Assembly: GCF_006717045.1 (NCBI RefSeq) | Contig: NZ_VFPH01000001.1 | Location: 1-64,000 of the forward strand | Direction: 5' to 3' | DNA from: Pseudonocardia cypriaca | Lineage (GTDB): Bacteria > Actinomycetota > Actinomycetes > Mycobacteriales > Pseudonocardiaceae | DNA length: 64,000 nucleotides | In this document: positions 48,794 through 58,873 of the stretch, piece after piece | How positions within the stretch are numbered: position 1 is the stretch's first letter | Layout: each line of letters starts with the position of its first letter | The notes under the pieces: model-generated | Database searches by the model: none | What the model was told of the DNA's origin: nothing | What the model saw: only the letters and a program-made list of their open reading frames with translations | Position numbers and translations under genes: made by a program

Positions 48794-49563
48794 GCGAGAG
48801 CCTGCAGACCCGGGACGGCCGTTCGGTGCTGCGCATGGAGCGATGGCTGAAGCACCCGCCGGAGAAGGTGTGGCGGGCCGTGACGGAGTCGGAGCGGCTG
48901 GCCGACTGGTTCCCCGAGAAGGTCACGCCGGAGCTGCGCGTCGGCGGCACGGTCGCGTACGAGTCCGGGGAGAACGGCGCCGTCACCGACCTGGACCCGC
49001 CGCGGCTGATCGCCTACACGTGGGGCACGGACCACCTGCGCTGGGAGCTGCACCCGGAACGCGAGGGGACGCGCCTGGTCCTGCTGCACACGTTCGACGA
49101 CCGCGCAGCCGCGGCGAGCTACGGCGCCGGGTGGCACACCTGCATCGTGGCCCTCGACCTCGCGCTCGACGGCCGCCCGGGGGTCGACCCCGGCGTGGAC
49201 GACATCGCGCTGCACGAGCGGCTCGTCACGCAGCTCGGGCTGGACGCCGGCACCGTGGAGACGGGTCCCGACGGTTGGCGCGTCCGCCACGAGCGCCAGC
49301 TCACCCGCCCCGCCGACGGGGTGTGGGGTGCGCTGACCGACCTCGCTCCGGACGGCGCCGACGAGGCCGAGCACGTGCTGGCACACGACGCGGAGGAGGG
49401 CGGCCGGGTCCGCTGGGAGCTCGTGCCCGGCACCGGCCACGGCGCCCGGCTGGTGCTCACGCACACCGGCACGGGCGGCGACCCGCAGGCCGTGCTCGAG
49501 GCCGACCGGTCACGGATGGCGCGGCTCCTCGAGCGCCTGGAGGCGGTCCCGACCGGCCGGTGA
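48790..49563 (+). CDS. SRPBCC (AHSA1-like) protein
   Basis: START-like ligand-binding protein of 257 residues with two halves. The first is a full AHSA1 domain (MERWLKHPPEKVWRAVTESERLADWFPEKVTPELRVGG to LHTFDDRAAAASYGAGWHTCI). The second, about 160-257, is a weaker repeat (VRHERQLTRPADGVWGALTDLAPDG). Coupled to the ArsR gene, whose ligand response it may serve. Its last 54 bases overlap the convergent uridine-kinase-like gene on the other strand. Confidence 0.88.
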   Translation: MSESLQTRDGRSVLRMERWLKHPPEKVWRAVTESERLADWFPEKVTPELRVGGTVAYESGENGAVTDLDPPRLIAYTWGTDHLRWELHPEREGTRLVLLHTFDDRAAAASYGAGWHTCIVALDLALDGRPGVDPGVDDIALHERLVTQLGLDAGTVETGPDGWRVRHERQLTRPADGVWGALTDLAPDGADEAEHVLAHDAEEGGRVRWELVPGTGHGARLVLTHTGTGGDPQAVLEADRSRMARLLERLEAVPTGR

Positions 49564-50184
49564 GCACCCGCCCTCCGTCCCGGTAGCGGGCTGCAGCAGG
49601 ACCAGCTCCCGGGCCGGATCGTGGGGCGCGGACGGCGCCCCGTCCACCCGGACGTCGGCGCGGCAGGCGGTCGCCTCGGCGGCGAAGTGCTCCGCCTCCT
49701 GGCGGGCCCAGCGCTCCCAGTGCGGGCGGTAGGTCTCGCCGTCGCGGGCGATGCCGCGGCGGAACCGCTCGTCGCGCGGCGCCTCGATCCAGACCAGGAG
49801 CACCGCCCGCTCCGCGACCACCCGCGCCCCGCACCCCGCGCCCTCGACCACGAGCAGCTCCGGTGTCCCCAGGTCGTGCGCCTCCGCGAACGCACCTCGG
49901 TGCCAGTCGTAGCGGCGGTAGGAGGCGGTCCCGCCCTCCGCCAGCGGCGCCACGACCTGCTCGTACAGCAGCGGGACGGAGGCGGCGAGCCCGTCCCAGC
50001 CGGGATACACGTCGTCCATGTGCAGCACGGGCGGGTGGCCGAGAGCCGCCGCGAGCCGGGCGGCGAGCGTGGTCTTGCCCGAGCCGGAGGGGCCGTCGAT
50101 GCAGACGAGGCGGGTGGCTCCGCACCGCGGCGGCGCCGCACGCACCCGCGCGGCCAGCGCGGCGATTTCCAGGACGTCCCCCAC
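49510..50184 (-). CDS. Uridine kinase-like P-loop ATPase
   Basis: P-loop kinase of 224 residues: Walker A GPSGSGKTTLAARL (about 31-44), HMDDVYPGWDGL for the DxD substrate loop, and the lid-like region RFRRGIARDGETYRPHWERW. Family members phosphorylate nucleosides, pantothenate-like or unknown small molecules, so the substrate is not certain. ATG 50184. The C-terminal 18 codons overlap the convergent SRPBCC gene. A hairpin repeat lies upstream. Confidence 0.85.
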   Translation of the reverse strand: MGDVLEIAALAARVRAAPPRCGATRLVCIDGPSGSGKTTLAARLAAALGHPPVLHMDDVYPGWDGLAASVPLLYEQVVAPLAEGGTASYRRYDWHRGAFAEAHDLGTPELLVVEGAGCGARVVAERAVLLVWIEAPRDERFRRGIARDGETYRPHWERWARQEAEHFAAEATACRADVRVDGAPSAPHDPARELVLLQPATGTEGGCSPAGRDRLQALEEPRHP

Positions 50185-50202
50185 GGCGGAAGGCTACGGG
50201 TG

Positions 50203-50257
50203 TGTCAGCAAAGCCACCTTGCTGACGTCCAGCGTCAGGAAAGTGGCTTTGCTGACA
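50203..50257. repeat. AGCCAC/GTGGCT hairpin repeat, copy 2
   Basis: TGTCAGCAAAGCCAC (50203-50217) and GTGGCTTTGCTGACA (50243-50257) are perfect 15-base inverted repeats around a 25-base loop, the same sizes as copy 1. GTCAGCAA/TTGCTGAC within the left half can also form its own hairpin, so alternative folds compete. It lies between two minus-strand genes. Confidence 0.75.
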
Positions 50258-50273
50258 TCTCCGGGGCGGATCA

Positions 50274-51047
50274 TCAGCAGAGCAGCGGGAGGCGGGCCGC
50301 CTCCGCGCCCAACGCCCGCCTCTCACCGCCGCCGGGAGGCACGCGGCCCGTACCCAGGAGCGCCCAGCGCTCGTCCGGCCAGTCGGCGGGCGCCGGATAG
50401 CCGAGGAGCGCGTCGAGGGTGCAGCGCACCAGCGCCAGCGGTTCGGAGCGGGGTCCCGGTCGGCGCAGCTCCATCACGAGGTCGAGGTGGTGGATGGCCG
50501 CCTTCACCGCGAGCGTGGTGACGAGGTCCACCGCCTGCAGGACGTGCCCGCGCGTCGCCACGAGCGCCTCCGGCGGGGTGCGCCCGGCGAGCGCGATGAC
50601 CGCGCGGGTGGTCTCCATGAACGTCCGCACCAGGTCCTCGAGCTCCCACGCCCCGGCGACCGTCCGCAGGTTGCGCAGCTCGCGGAAGCCCGGGTCCTCG
50701 GTCGGCTCGTCGGCCGTCCACCACGTCACGGCGTCGCGGTCGGCCGGCCCCGCGGCCGGGGTGGCCAGCGCCACCAGCGCCCGCTGGACGTCGCTGAGCA
50801 GGTGCACGAGCAGGTCGCGCACCGTCCAGCCCAGGCAGCGGGTGGGCAGCCACGAGTCCTCCTCCTCTAGCGAGGAGGCGATCGTCGAGATGTCGGAGTA
50901 GGCGATCCGCAGCGCGGTGAGCTCAGGGCTCGCCAGCGGTTTCCCCCGCGGCTGATCGCTCCGCGGAGCTCCGCTCAGTGTCGGCGACAGACCCCCGTTC
51001 GAGTGGGTGGTGGGCGTGCAGGGTGGAGCGAGTCGTGCGATTGTCAT
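50274..51047 (-). CDS. Maleylpyruvate-isomerase-type DinB-like protein
   Basis: A 257-residue protein with the N-terminal helical MDMPI/DinB-like fold seen in the mycothiol-dependent maleylpyruvate isomerase and TIGR03083 family: LPTRCLGWTVRDLLVHLLSDVQRALVAL (the His in VHLL is a probable metal ligand), and KAAIHHLDLVMEL with the second His pair. Cofactor mycothiol is typical of actinobacteria. ATG 51047 overlaps the stop of the acyl-CoA ligase gene by 4 bases. The true start may be downstream (LASPELTALRIAYSD) since the first 35 residues are low complexity. Confidence 0.75.
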   Translation of the reverse strand: MTIARLAPPCTPTTHSNGGLSPTLSGAPRSDQPRGKPLASPELTALRIAYSDISTIASSLEEEDSWLPTRCLGWTVRDLLVHLLSDVQRALVALATPAAGPADRDAVTWWTADEPTEDPGFRELRNLRTVAGAWELEDLVRTFMETTRAVIALAGRTPPEALVATRGHVLQAVDLVTTLAVKAAIHHLDLVMELRRPGPRSEPLALVRCTLDALLGYPAPADWPDERWALLGTGRVPPGGGERRALGAEAARLPLLC

Positions 51048-52705
51048 GTCCTGCCGTCGTCGGTCGTGCTGGCCGCTGCGGACGCGGCTACCTGGTAGCC
51101 ACCGAACTTCTCACGAAGTGTCCTCTTGGAGAACTTCCCCACGCTGGTCTTCGGCACCTCGTCGATGAACTCCACCGCATCGGGGAGCCACCACCTCGCC
51201 ACGCGGGGCTCGAGGTGGGCGATGACCTCCTCCGCCGTGAGGGTCTCCCCGGGCTTCACGACGACGCACGCGAGCGGGCGCTCGACCCACTTCGGGTGCG
51301 GGACGGCGATCACGGCTGCCTCGGCGACCTTCGGGTGCGCCATGATCTCGTTCTCCAGCTCGACGGAGCCGATCCACTCGCCGCCGGACTTGATGAGGTC
51401 CTTCGTGCGGTCGACGATCCGGAGCGAGCCGTAGCGGTCGACGGAGGCGACGTCGCCGGTGCGCAGCCAGCCGTCCTCGGTGAACTGGGCGCCGCTGCCC
51501 TCGCCCCGGTAGTACTCGGACGCGATCCACGGGCCTGCTGCCTGGATCTCGCCGGTGGCGACGTCGTCCCACGGCTGCGGCTCGCCCGTGGCCGGATCGG
51601 CCAACCGGATGTCGACCAGCGGTACCGCATGGCCCTGCCGCGCGCGGACGTCGGCGCGCTCGGCCTCGGTGAGCGACTCGTGCTGGGTGCGCAGGGTGCA
51701 CATGGTGGCGATCGGGCTGGTCTCGGTCATGCCCCAGGCGTGCAGGATCGGCACCCCGATCGCCTCCCGGTAGGCCTCCGAGAGCACCTTCGGCACGGCC
51801 GAGCCGCCGCACAGGATCGTCCGCAGCGCGCTGAAGTCGTGGTCGGCCAGCAGCGGCTGGATCCCCATCCAGATTGTCGGCACCCCGGCGGCAACGGTGA
51901 CCCGGTGGCGCTCGAGCAGCGCGGCGACGGCGGCCGGGGTCATGTTCGGGCCGGGGAGTACCAGGCCGGTGCCGGCGAGCAGGCAACCGTAGGGCAGGCC
52001 CCACGCGTTGGCGTGGAACATCGGGACGACGGGCAGCACGACGTCGCGCTCCGACAGCGCGGCGCCGTCCGCGATCAGCGTGATGAGGGAGTGCAGCACG
52101 GTGGAGCGGTGGCTGTAGACCACGCCCTTGGGGTTGCCGGTGGTGCCGGACGTGTAGCACATGGCGGCAGCGGTGTTCTCGTCCGCGATCTCGAACCGGC
52201 CCTCGAAGGGGGTGGCGGCGGCGAGCAGCTCCTCGTAGTCGTGCACGCGCGGGTCGGTGGGGATCTCGACGTCGGCGCCGTCGTCGAGCACGACGACGTG
52301 GCGGACGCTCTCCAGCTTGTCGACCAGCGGCCAGAACAGGGGGAGCAGCGAGCGGTCGACGAACACCACCTCGTCCTCGGCGTGGTTCGCGACATAGACC
52401 AGCTGCTCGGGGAAGAGCCGGATGTTCAAGGTGTGCAGCACGCGCCCGGTGCACGGGACGGCCAGGTACAGCTCCAGGTGCCGGCTGGTGTTCCAGGCGA
52501 ATGTGCCGACTCGACCGTCCGCGCTGATGTCGAGCGTGTCGAGGACCGTGGCGAGCTGCCGCACCCGCTGGGCCCACTCGGCCACGGTGGTGCTGATCTC
52601 GCCGGTGACGTCTGCGGTGACGATCGGCTTGTGCCCGAAGTACTCCTCGGCCCGGTGGAAGACGTGTGGCAGGGCGAGCGGCCGATCCTGCATGAGACCG
52701 AGCAT
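51044..52705 (-). CDS. AMP-forming fatty acyl-CoA ligase
   Basis: Acyl-CoA synthetase of 553 residues, starting at ATG 52705 with GGAGGT upstream (MLGLMQDRPLALPHVFHRAEEYFGHKP). P-loop YTSGTTGNPKGVVYSH, then AWGMTETSPIATMC, DGWLRTGDVASVDRYGSLRIVDRTKDLIKSGGEWI and the C-terminal Lys in PKTSVGKFSKRTLR. It is like FadD-type medium/long-chain ligases. Coupled by 4 bases to the MDMPI-type gene. Divergent from the MutL-like gene with 117 bases between. Confidence 0.93.
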   Translation of the reverse strand: MLGLMQDRPLALPHVFHRAEEYFGHKPIVTADVTGEISTTVAEWAQRVRQLATVLDTLDISADGRVGTFAWNTSRHLELYLAVPCTGRVLHTLNIRLFPEQLVYVANHAEDEVVFVDRSLLPLFWPLVDKLESVRHVVVLDDGADVEIPTDPRVHDYEELLAAATPFEGRFEIADENTAAAMCYTSGTTGNPKGVVYSHRSTVLHSLITLIADGAALSERDVVLPVVPMFHANAWGLPYGCLLAGTGLVLPGPNMTPAAVAALLERHRVTVAAGVPTIWMGIQPLLADHDFSALRTILCGGSAVPKVLSEAYREAIGVPILHAWGMTETSPIATMCTLRTQHESLTEAERADVRARQGHAVPLVDIRLADPATGEPQPWDDVATGEIQAAGPWIASEYYRGEGSGAQFTEDGWLRTGDVASVDRYGSLRIVDRTKDLIKSGGEWIGSVELENEIMAHPKVAEAAVIAVPHPKWVERPLACVVVKPGETLTAEEVIAHLEPRVARWWLPDAVEFIDEVPKTSVGKFSKRTLREKFGGYQVAASAAASTTDDGRT

Positions 52706-52822
52706 CGGGACCTCCTCCGGTCGGCTGTGTCGGGCGTCACCGAAAGTTACCTCCGGACGAGTGCCGCCACCATCGGCTTCATGCAGCGCCAACCGGCTCA
52801 CCAGCAGTTAGGCTCGTGCGCC

Positions 52823-54106
52823 GTGACGCCCACCGACCAGGCCGCATCGGTCTGCCTCGACGTGGGGTCGACGTGGACCAAGGCGGTGCTGGTGCACGCC
52901 GACGGTTCCCTCGCGGGGTTCGCCGAGCACCCGACCACCACGGGCGACGTCCTCGCGGGCATGGACGCCGCCGTGCGCGCGGTGTCGGCGGCCGGGCGCG
53001 GTGAGGAGCCGGAGCTGCTGGCCTGCTCATCGGCGGGTGGCGGGCTGCGGCTGGCCGTGGTCGGTTCCGACCGGCTGTCGGCGACGGAGGCGGGGCACCG
53101 GGTCGCGGTGTCGGCCGGTGCGCACGTCGTGCACGTGCACGCCGGGCCACTGGAACCGGCGGACGTCCGGCTGCTGCGCAGCGCCCGGCCAGGGGTGGTG
53201 CTGCTGGTGGGCGGCGCCGACGGCGACGACCCGGCCGGGCTGCTGCACAATGCCAGCCGTTTGGCCAGGGCGAGGATCCGCCATCCGATCGTGCTCGCGG
53301 GCAACTCCGCGGCCCGCGACGACGCGCTCGCCCTGCTTCGGGCCACCGGCCGCAGCGTGGTGGCGTGCGACAACGTGCTTCCCCGCCGCGGCGAGGTGGT
53401 GCCGGGGCCGGCGCGTGCGGCGCTCGCGGAGCTGTACCGGCGTCACGCCATCGGCGGGCGCGGCCCGGCGGTGGCGCCCCGCTTCCGCAGGCTCGTGCGG
53501 GTGGTCACGCCGGAGGCGGTGGGCCACGCGGCCACGCGCCTCGCCGCGATCTGCGACGCCCGCGTGCTCGTCGTCGACGTGGGCTGCGCCACCACGGACG
53601 TCCACTCGGCGGGCCGGTCCCAGCCGGTCCGTACGGTCGAGGGCGACCTGGGTGTGCGCGCGGCCGCGGGCGGTGTGCTCGTCGAGAGCCAGACCGAGGG
53701 CATCGTCGACCCGGTGGAGGCCGACCTGCTCGGACCAACCGTCGCCCGCATGGCCAGCGAGACCGGCTACGTCCCGCGCGACCGGGGCAGCGCAGCAGAG
53801 GACCGCCGCATCGCCGCGCTGGCCGCCGTGGTCGCCGTGCGCAGGCACCTGCGCGTGCACGCCGACGCCGGGCGCGACATCGGGCTCGTGGTGCTGGCGG
53901 GCGGGGTGTTCCGCCAGCGGAACCTCGCGGGCGGCCTCGCGGCCGTCGTGGCCACGCTGCGCACCGACCCCGTGCTCGCCCCGGTGCTGGCCGACGCGCC
54001 GGTGGTGGTCGACTCCGACTTCGCGGTGGTGCCCGCCGGGCTCCTCGCCGCCCGCGGGCGCACGGAGGCGGCGGAGTCGCTGCTGCGCGACCACCTGCTC
54101 GGCTGA
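52823..54106 (+). CDS. Glutamate-mutase-associated MutL/GlmL-like ASKHA ATPase, orphan
   Basis: A 427-residue protein with an actin/HSP70-like nucleotide fold: CLDVGSTWTKAVLV at the start (phosphate loop 1), LLACSSAGGGLRLAVVG, VLLVGGADGDDPAGLLHNASRL, VVDVGCATTDVHS (phosphate loop 2) and LVVLAGGVFRQRN. It matches the GlmL/MutL family encoded between subunits S and E of adenosylcobalamin glutamate mutase. No mutase subunit is visible here. GTG 52823 is the chosen start. Function in isolation is uncertain, perhaps as a chaperone for a cobalamin enzyme elsewhere. Confidence 0.82.
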   Translation: MTPTDQAASVCLDVGSTWTKAVLVHADGSLAGFAEHPTTTGDVLAGMDAAVRAVSAAGRGEEPELLACSSAGGGLRLAVVGSDRLSATEAGHRVAVSAGAHVVHVHAGPLEPADVRLLRSARPGVVLLVGGADGDDPAGLLHNASRLARARIRHPIVLAGNSAARDDALALLRATGRSVVACDNVLPRRGEVVPGPARAALAELYRRHAIGGRGPAVAPRFRRLVRVVTPEAVGHAATRLAAICDARVLVVDVGCATTDVHSAGRSQPVRTVEGDLGVRAAAGGVLVESQTEGIVDPVEADLLGPTVARMASETGYVPRDRGSAAEDRRIAALAAVVAVRRHLRVHADAGRDIGLVVLAGGVFRQRNLAGGLAAVVATLRTDPVLAPVLADAPVVVDSDFAVVPAGLLAARGRTEAAESLLRDHLLG

Positions 54107-54130
54107 GCCGGCCCCTGTAGTAGTGGCTGG

Positions 54131-54760
54131 TCAGCCCGTCAGTACGACGATCAGCGTGCGGGGCCCGTGCACGCCTTCCACGCGCTCCAGCTCGATGTCG
54201 CTCGTGGCCGACGGACCGCTGACGAACGTGATCGGGCGGGTCGGTTCGAGCGCGGCGAGCATCTCGGGCACCGTCTGGACGACCTGATCGGTGCGCACGA
54301 CGCAGACGTGCACGTCGGGCACCAGGGTGATGGCGCGCCTGCCCTGGTCGGGGGAGCCGTCGAGGGCGATGGTGCCGGTGGTGGCACAGGCCGCCGCGCA
54401 CCCGGTGAGCACGGCGGCAGCCGTGTCCAGGTCGGCGGGGGAGAGCCCGTCGTCGGTGACGCGGGTCGCCGCGAGGCCGTCCGGCCACCAGCCGTCGGGC
54501 AGGCCGGGCGGCACGACCACGCGGCCGGTGGCATCGGCCAGCGCGGCCCGGACCGCCTTCGCGACGTCGTCCGCGGGGGCTTCCAGGACCGTCGCCTTGT
54601 AGTCGACCAGCCGGTCGCGGAAGAGCTCGAGCAGCTCGGGCGCACCGGCGGGGTGGGCACCTGCGCGGTGGTAGTCGCGCGGCACCTCCTGCGGTGCCGG
54701 GTGCCCCGCCGCGGCGTTGGCGGCGCGAATGCGGCCGAGTACCTCGTCGCGGGCGGTCAC
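54131..54760 (-). CDS. lutC: LutC/YkgG-type LUD-domain protein
   Basis: A 209-residue lactate-utilisation protein C, part of the LutABC iron-sulphur complex that oxidises L-lactate to pyruvate. It has the LUD core: AALADATGRVVVPPGLPDGWW, VLTGCAAACATTGTIALDGSPDQGRRAITLVPDVHVCVV and the end ITFVSGPSATSDIELERVEGVHGPRTL. GTG 54760 overlaps the lutB stop by 4 bases. It is third in the lutA-lutB-lutC order on the minus strand. Confidence 0.92.
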   Translation of the reverse strand: MTARDEVLGRIRAANAAAGHPAPQEVPRDYHRAGAHPAGAPELLELFRDRLVDYKATVLEAPADDVAKAVRAALADATGRVVVPPGLPDGWWPDGLAATRVTDDGLSPADLDTAAAVLTGCAAACATTGTIALDGSPDQGRRAITLVPDVHVCVVRTDQVVQTVPEMLAALEPTRPITFVSGPSATSDIELERVEGVHGPRTLIVVLTG

Positions 54761-56223
54761 GAGTCGCCTCCGCGCTCGCGCGCCCACCACTCGCGGAACG
54801 TCTCGGAAGGCGGGCGCGGGGCGTCGCGGCTCGCCGTCCAGGCCGACAGCGGCGGCGGCAGCGTGCGGATTCGGCCGGCCCGGCGGCCCAGCAGCCGTCC
54901 CGCCCGCGACCCCTTCTCGGCCGCCGCGAACCGGCGCGGCGAGGACATCACCCACGAGGCGGCCGCCATCGCGATGGCCTCCGCGCTCGGCACCGCTCGC
55001 TTCCGCTGCTCGTCGACGTGCTGGGCCCGCAGCTTCACCAGCAGCGACGGGATGTCGATCCGCACCGGACACGCGTCGAAGCACGCCCCGCAGAGGCTGG
55101 AGGCGTACGGCAGCGACGCGTTGTCCTCGACGCCGGTGAGCTGGGGCGAGAGGACCGCGCCGATCGGGCCCGGGTACACCGAGCCGTACGCGTGCCCGCC
55201 GGTGCGCTCGTAGACGGGGCAGACGTTGAGGCATGCCGAGCACTTGATGCAGTGCAGGGCGCTGCGGCCCAGGTCGTCGCCGAGCACCGCGGTGCGCCCG
55301 TTGTCGAGCAGCACGAGGTGGAAGGCCTGCGGGCCGTCGCCGGGCGTCACGCCGGTCCACGCCGACGTGTACGGGTTCATCCGCTCCCCGGTGGACGAGC
55401 GCGGCAGCAGCTGCAGGAAGACCTCCAGGTCCTGCCACGTCGGCACGACCTTCTCGATCCCCATCACGGTGATCAGCGTCTCCGGCAGCGTGAGGCACAT
55501 CCGCCCGTTGCCCTCGGACTCGACGACCAGCAGCGTGCCGGTGTCGGCCACGCCGAAGTTGGCACCGGAGATCGCGACCTTCGCGCGCAGGAACCGCTCC
55601 CGCAGGTGCGCCCGCGCTGCCATGGCGAGCTTGCGCGGCTCGGCCGTCAGCTCCGGGTCGACGCCGGGCATCTCGCGCAGGAAGATCTCGCGGATCTCGG
55701 CGCGGTTGCGGTGGATGGCCGGCACGAGGATGTGGCTGGGCAGGTCGCCGCCCAGCTGGACGATCAGCTCGGCGAGGTCGGTCTCGTGCGCCTCGATGCC
55801 GGCCGCCTCGAGAGCCTCGTTGAGGCCGATCTCCTGGGTGGCCATCGACTTGACCTTGACGACCTCGGACGCTCCGGTCTCCTGCACGAGGCGGGTGACG
55901 ATCGCGTTCGCCTCGTTCGCGTCGCGCGCCCAGTGCACCGTGCCGCCGCGCGCGGTGACCTCTTGTTCGAGCCGTTCCAGGTGCTCGTCGAGCCGGGCCA
56001 TCGTGGCGGCCTTGAGCGCCGAACCGGCAAGGCGCAGCTGCTCCCAGTCGTCCAGCTCCCCGACGACGGCTGCGCGCTTCCCGCGGATCACGCGGGTGGC
56101 GTGGCCGAGGTTGCGACGCAGCTGGGAGTCGGCGAGTGCGCCGCGGGCGGCGTCCGGGAAGGACCGGTCGCCGCGCAGGTGCCCGACGCCCCGCGGGGCG
56201 GGGATGCCGAGGAAGGTGCTCAT
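54757..56223 (-). CDS. lutB: LutB-type Fe-S lactate-utilisation protein
   Basis: A 488-residue protein with an N-terminal LUD domain (RDANEANAIVTRLVQETGASEVVKVKSMATQEIGLNEALE) and two 4Fe-4S sites at about 300-370: CIKCSACLNVCPVYERTGG and CGACFDACPVRIDIPSLL. Member of the L-lactate dehydrogenase complex LutABC. ATG 56223 gives MSTFLGIPAPRG. It is 37 bases after lutA and overlaps lutC. Confidence 0.93.
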   Translation of the reverse strand: MSTFLGIPAPRGVGHLRGDRSFPDAARGALADSQLRRNLGHATRVIRGKRAAVVGELDDWEQLRLAGSALKAATMARLDEHLERLEQEVTARGGTVHWARDANEANAIVTRLVQETGASEVVKVKSMATQEIGLNEALEAAGIEAHETDLAELIVQLGGDLPSHILVPAIHRNRAEIREIFLREMPGVDPELTAEPRKLAMAARAHLRERFLRAKVAISGANFGVADTGTLLVVESEGNGRMCLTLPETLITVMGIEKVVPTWQDLEVFLQLLPRSSTGERMNPYTSAWTGVTPGDGPQAFHLVLLDNGRTAVLGDDLGRSALHCIKCSACLNVCPVYERTGGHAYGSVYPGPIGAVLSPQLTGVEDNASLPYASSLCGACFDACPVRIDIPSLLVKLRAQHVDEQRKRAVPSAEAIAMAAASWVMSSPRRFAAAEKGSRAGRLLGRRAGRIRTLPPPLSAWTASRDAPRPPSETFREWWARERGGDS

Positions 56224-56260
56224 CGTGCTGCCTCGCTGCGCTCGGTCTCGCGGGTGTTGA

Positions 56261-56986
56261 TCACGTGCTCGCCAGGATCTCGGCCAGGTGGACGGTGCGG
56301 GTGCCGCTGCGCAGCCGGGACAGGCCGCCGCCGATGTGCATGAGGCAGGACGCGTCGCCCGCCGTGGCGACCTCGGCCCCGGTGGACAGCACGTTGCGCA
56401 TCTTGTCGGCCAGCATCGCGGTGGACGTGTCGGCGTTCTTCAGCGCGAACGTGCCGCCGAACCCGCAGCACTGGTCGGACTCGGGCAGCTCCAGCAGCGT
56501 CATGCCGCGGACGTGGCGCAGCAGCCGCAGCGGCTTGTCGGCCACGCGCAGCATCCGCAACGAGTGGCAGGTGGGGTGGTAGGTCACGCGGTGCGGGTAG
56601 TACGCGCCGACGTCCTCCACGCCCAGTACGTCCACGAGCAGCTCGGAGAGCTCGTACGTGCGCCCGGCCACGGCGTCGGCGCGCTCGGCGAGCCGCTCGT
56701 CGTGGGCGCCGCGGGCGACCATCGCGTGCTGGTGGCGCACGCAGCCCACGCAGGACCCGGACGGGGCGACGATCACGTCGTACGGCTCGAAGGTGGCCAC
56801 GTGGTGGCGCACGAGCGGCAGGGCCTCGCGCTGGTACCCGGTGTTGATGTGCATCTGGCCACAGCAGGTCTGGTCGGTGGGGAACACGACCTCGTGCCCC
56901 AGCCGCTCCAGCAGCGTGACGGTGGCCCGCCCGACCTCGGGGTGCAGCGCGTCTCCCAGACACGTCAGGAACAGCGCGATCCTCAC
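56261..56986 (-). CDS. lutA: LutA-type cysteine-rich (CCG) protein
   Basis: A 241-residue protein with two CCG domains: TCCGQMHINTGY and QCCGFGGTFALKNADTSTAML, plus CVGCVR and HPTCHSLRML. It resembles GlpC/HdrB-type heterodisulfide-like subunits and acts with LutB and LutC in lactate oxidation. Start ATG 56986 (MRIALFLTCLGDAL). First gene of the operon, divergent from the sahH leader. Confidence 0.93.
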   Translation of the reverse strand: MRIALFLTCLGDALHPEVGRATVTLLERLGHEVVFPTDQTCCGQMHINTGYQREALPLVRHHVATFEPYDVIVAPSGSCVGCVRHQHAMVARGAHDERLAERADAVAGRTYELSELLVDVLGVEDVGAYYPHRVTYHPTCHSLRMLRVADKPLRLLRHVRGMTLLELPESDQCCGFGGTFALKNADTSTAMLADKMRNVLSTGAEVATAGDASCLMHIGGGLSRLRSGTRTVHLAEILAST

Positions 56987-57013
56987 CGCGCCACCCTATG
57001 TCCTCGGGCTCGG

Positions 57014-57042
57014 TTGACAGTCCATGCGGGAGCTCGGATGCT
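57014..57042 (+). promoter_or_regulatory. Probable sahH promoter
   Basis: TTGACA (57014-57019) and GATGCT (57037-57042) are separated by 17 bases, fitting a vegetative sigma-factor promoter. Transcription would begin near 57049, just before the riboswitch. Confidence 0.6.
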
Positions 57043-57063
57043 GGAGGGGCAATCGCGAAGTCG

Positions 57064-57110
57064 GTGTCGAGAGGCGCTGCGACGGGCCTCGGTGCCCGCC
57101 ACGCTCGATC
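57064..57110 (+). ncRNA. S-adenosylhomocysteine riboswitch upstream of sahH
   Basis: GTCGAGAGGCGCTGCGACG, a short stem, and CCCGCCACGCTCGAT reproduce the core of the SAH riboswitch (family consensus near GAGGAGCGCUGCGAC ... GCCAGGCUCG). The P1 stem pairs CGAG with CTCG, the GCGCUGC element is intact, and GGGCC/CCCG close the inner helix. It lies about 150 bases before the sahH start. A further inverted repeat, ACGGAACA/TGTTCCGT (about 57127 and 57172), may be the expression platform. In known cases SAH binding raises expression of SAH hydrolase. Confidence 0.75.
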
Positions 57111-57260
57111 ACCTGGCCATTGCACACGGAACAAGGGCGCCTGCACTCACACGGGGAGGGCGGGCGTATGTGTTCCGTTCGCCGTCCTCGAGATATCAGC
57201 GGACCGGGCACCAGTAACGTGGCCGGCCGCACCAGCCCAACGAGGAGGCGTTAGTACCCC

Positions 57261-58760
<1,500 letters not shown>

Positions 58761-58769
58761 CCGCCGTTC

Positions 58770-58820
58770 GCAGAAGAGCCACTTCCACGCGACCTCGTTG
58801 CGTGGAGGTGGCTCTGCTGC
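58770..58820. terminator. AGCCAC/GTGGCT hairpin after sahH, copy 3
   Basis: GCAGAAGAGCCACTTCCACGC and GCGTGGAGGTGGCTCTGCTGC (58770-58790, 58800-58820) are inverted repeats at 19 of 21 positions, with a 9-base loop. It starts 10 bases after the sahH stop and is very probably its terminator. Confidence 0.78.
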
Positions 58821-58873
58821 ATCGTGGGCCGCACGGGCTCGCCGTGCTCCCGGCCGCGACATAGTGTGTCGGC

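Noticed and set aside
50978..54106. A 1042-residue plus-strand frame before the MutL-like gene
   Set aside because: Only the part from GTG 52823 is a real gene. The first 615 codons are antisense to the acyl-CoA ligase and MDMPI genes.
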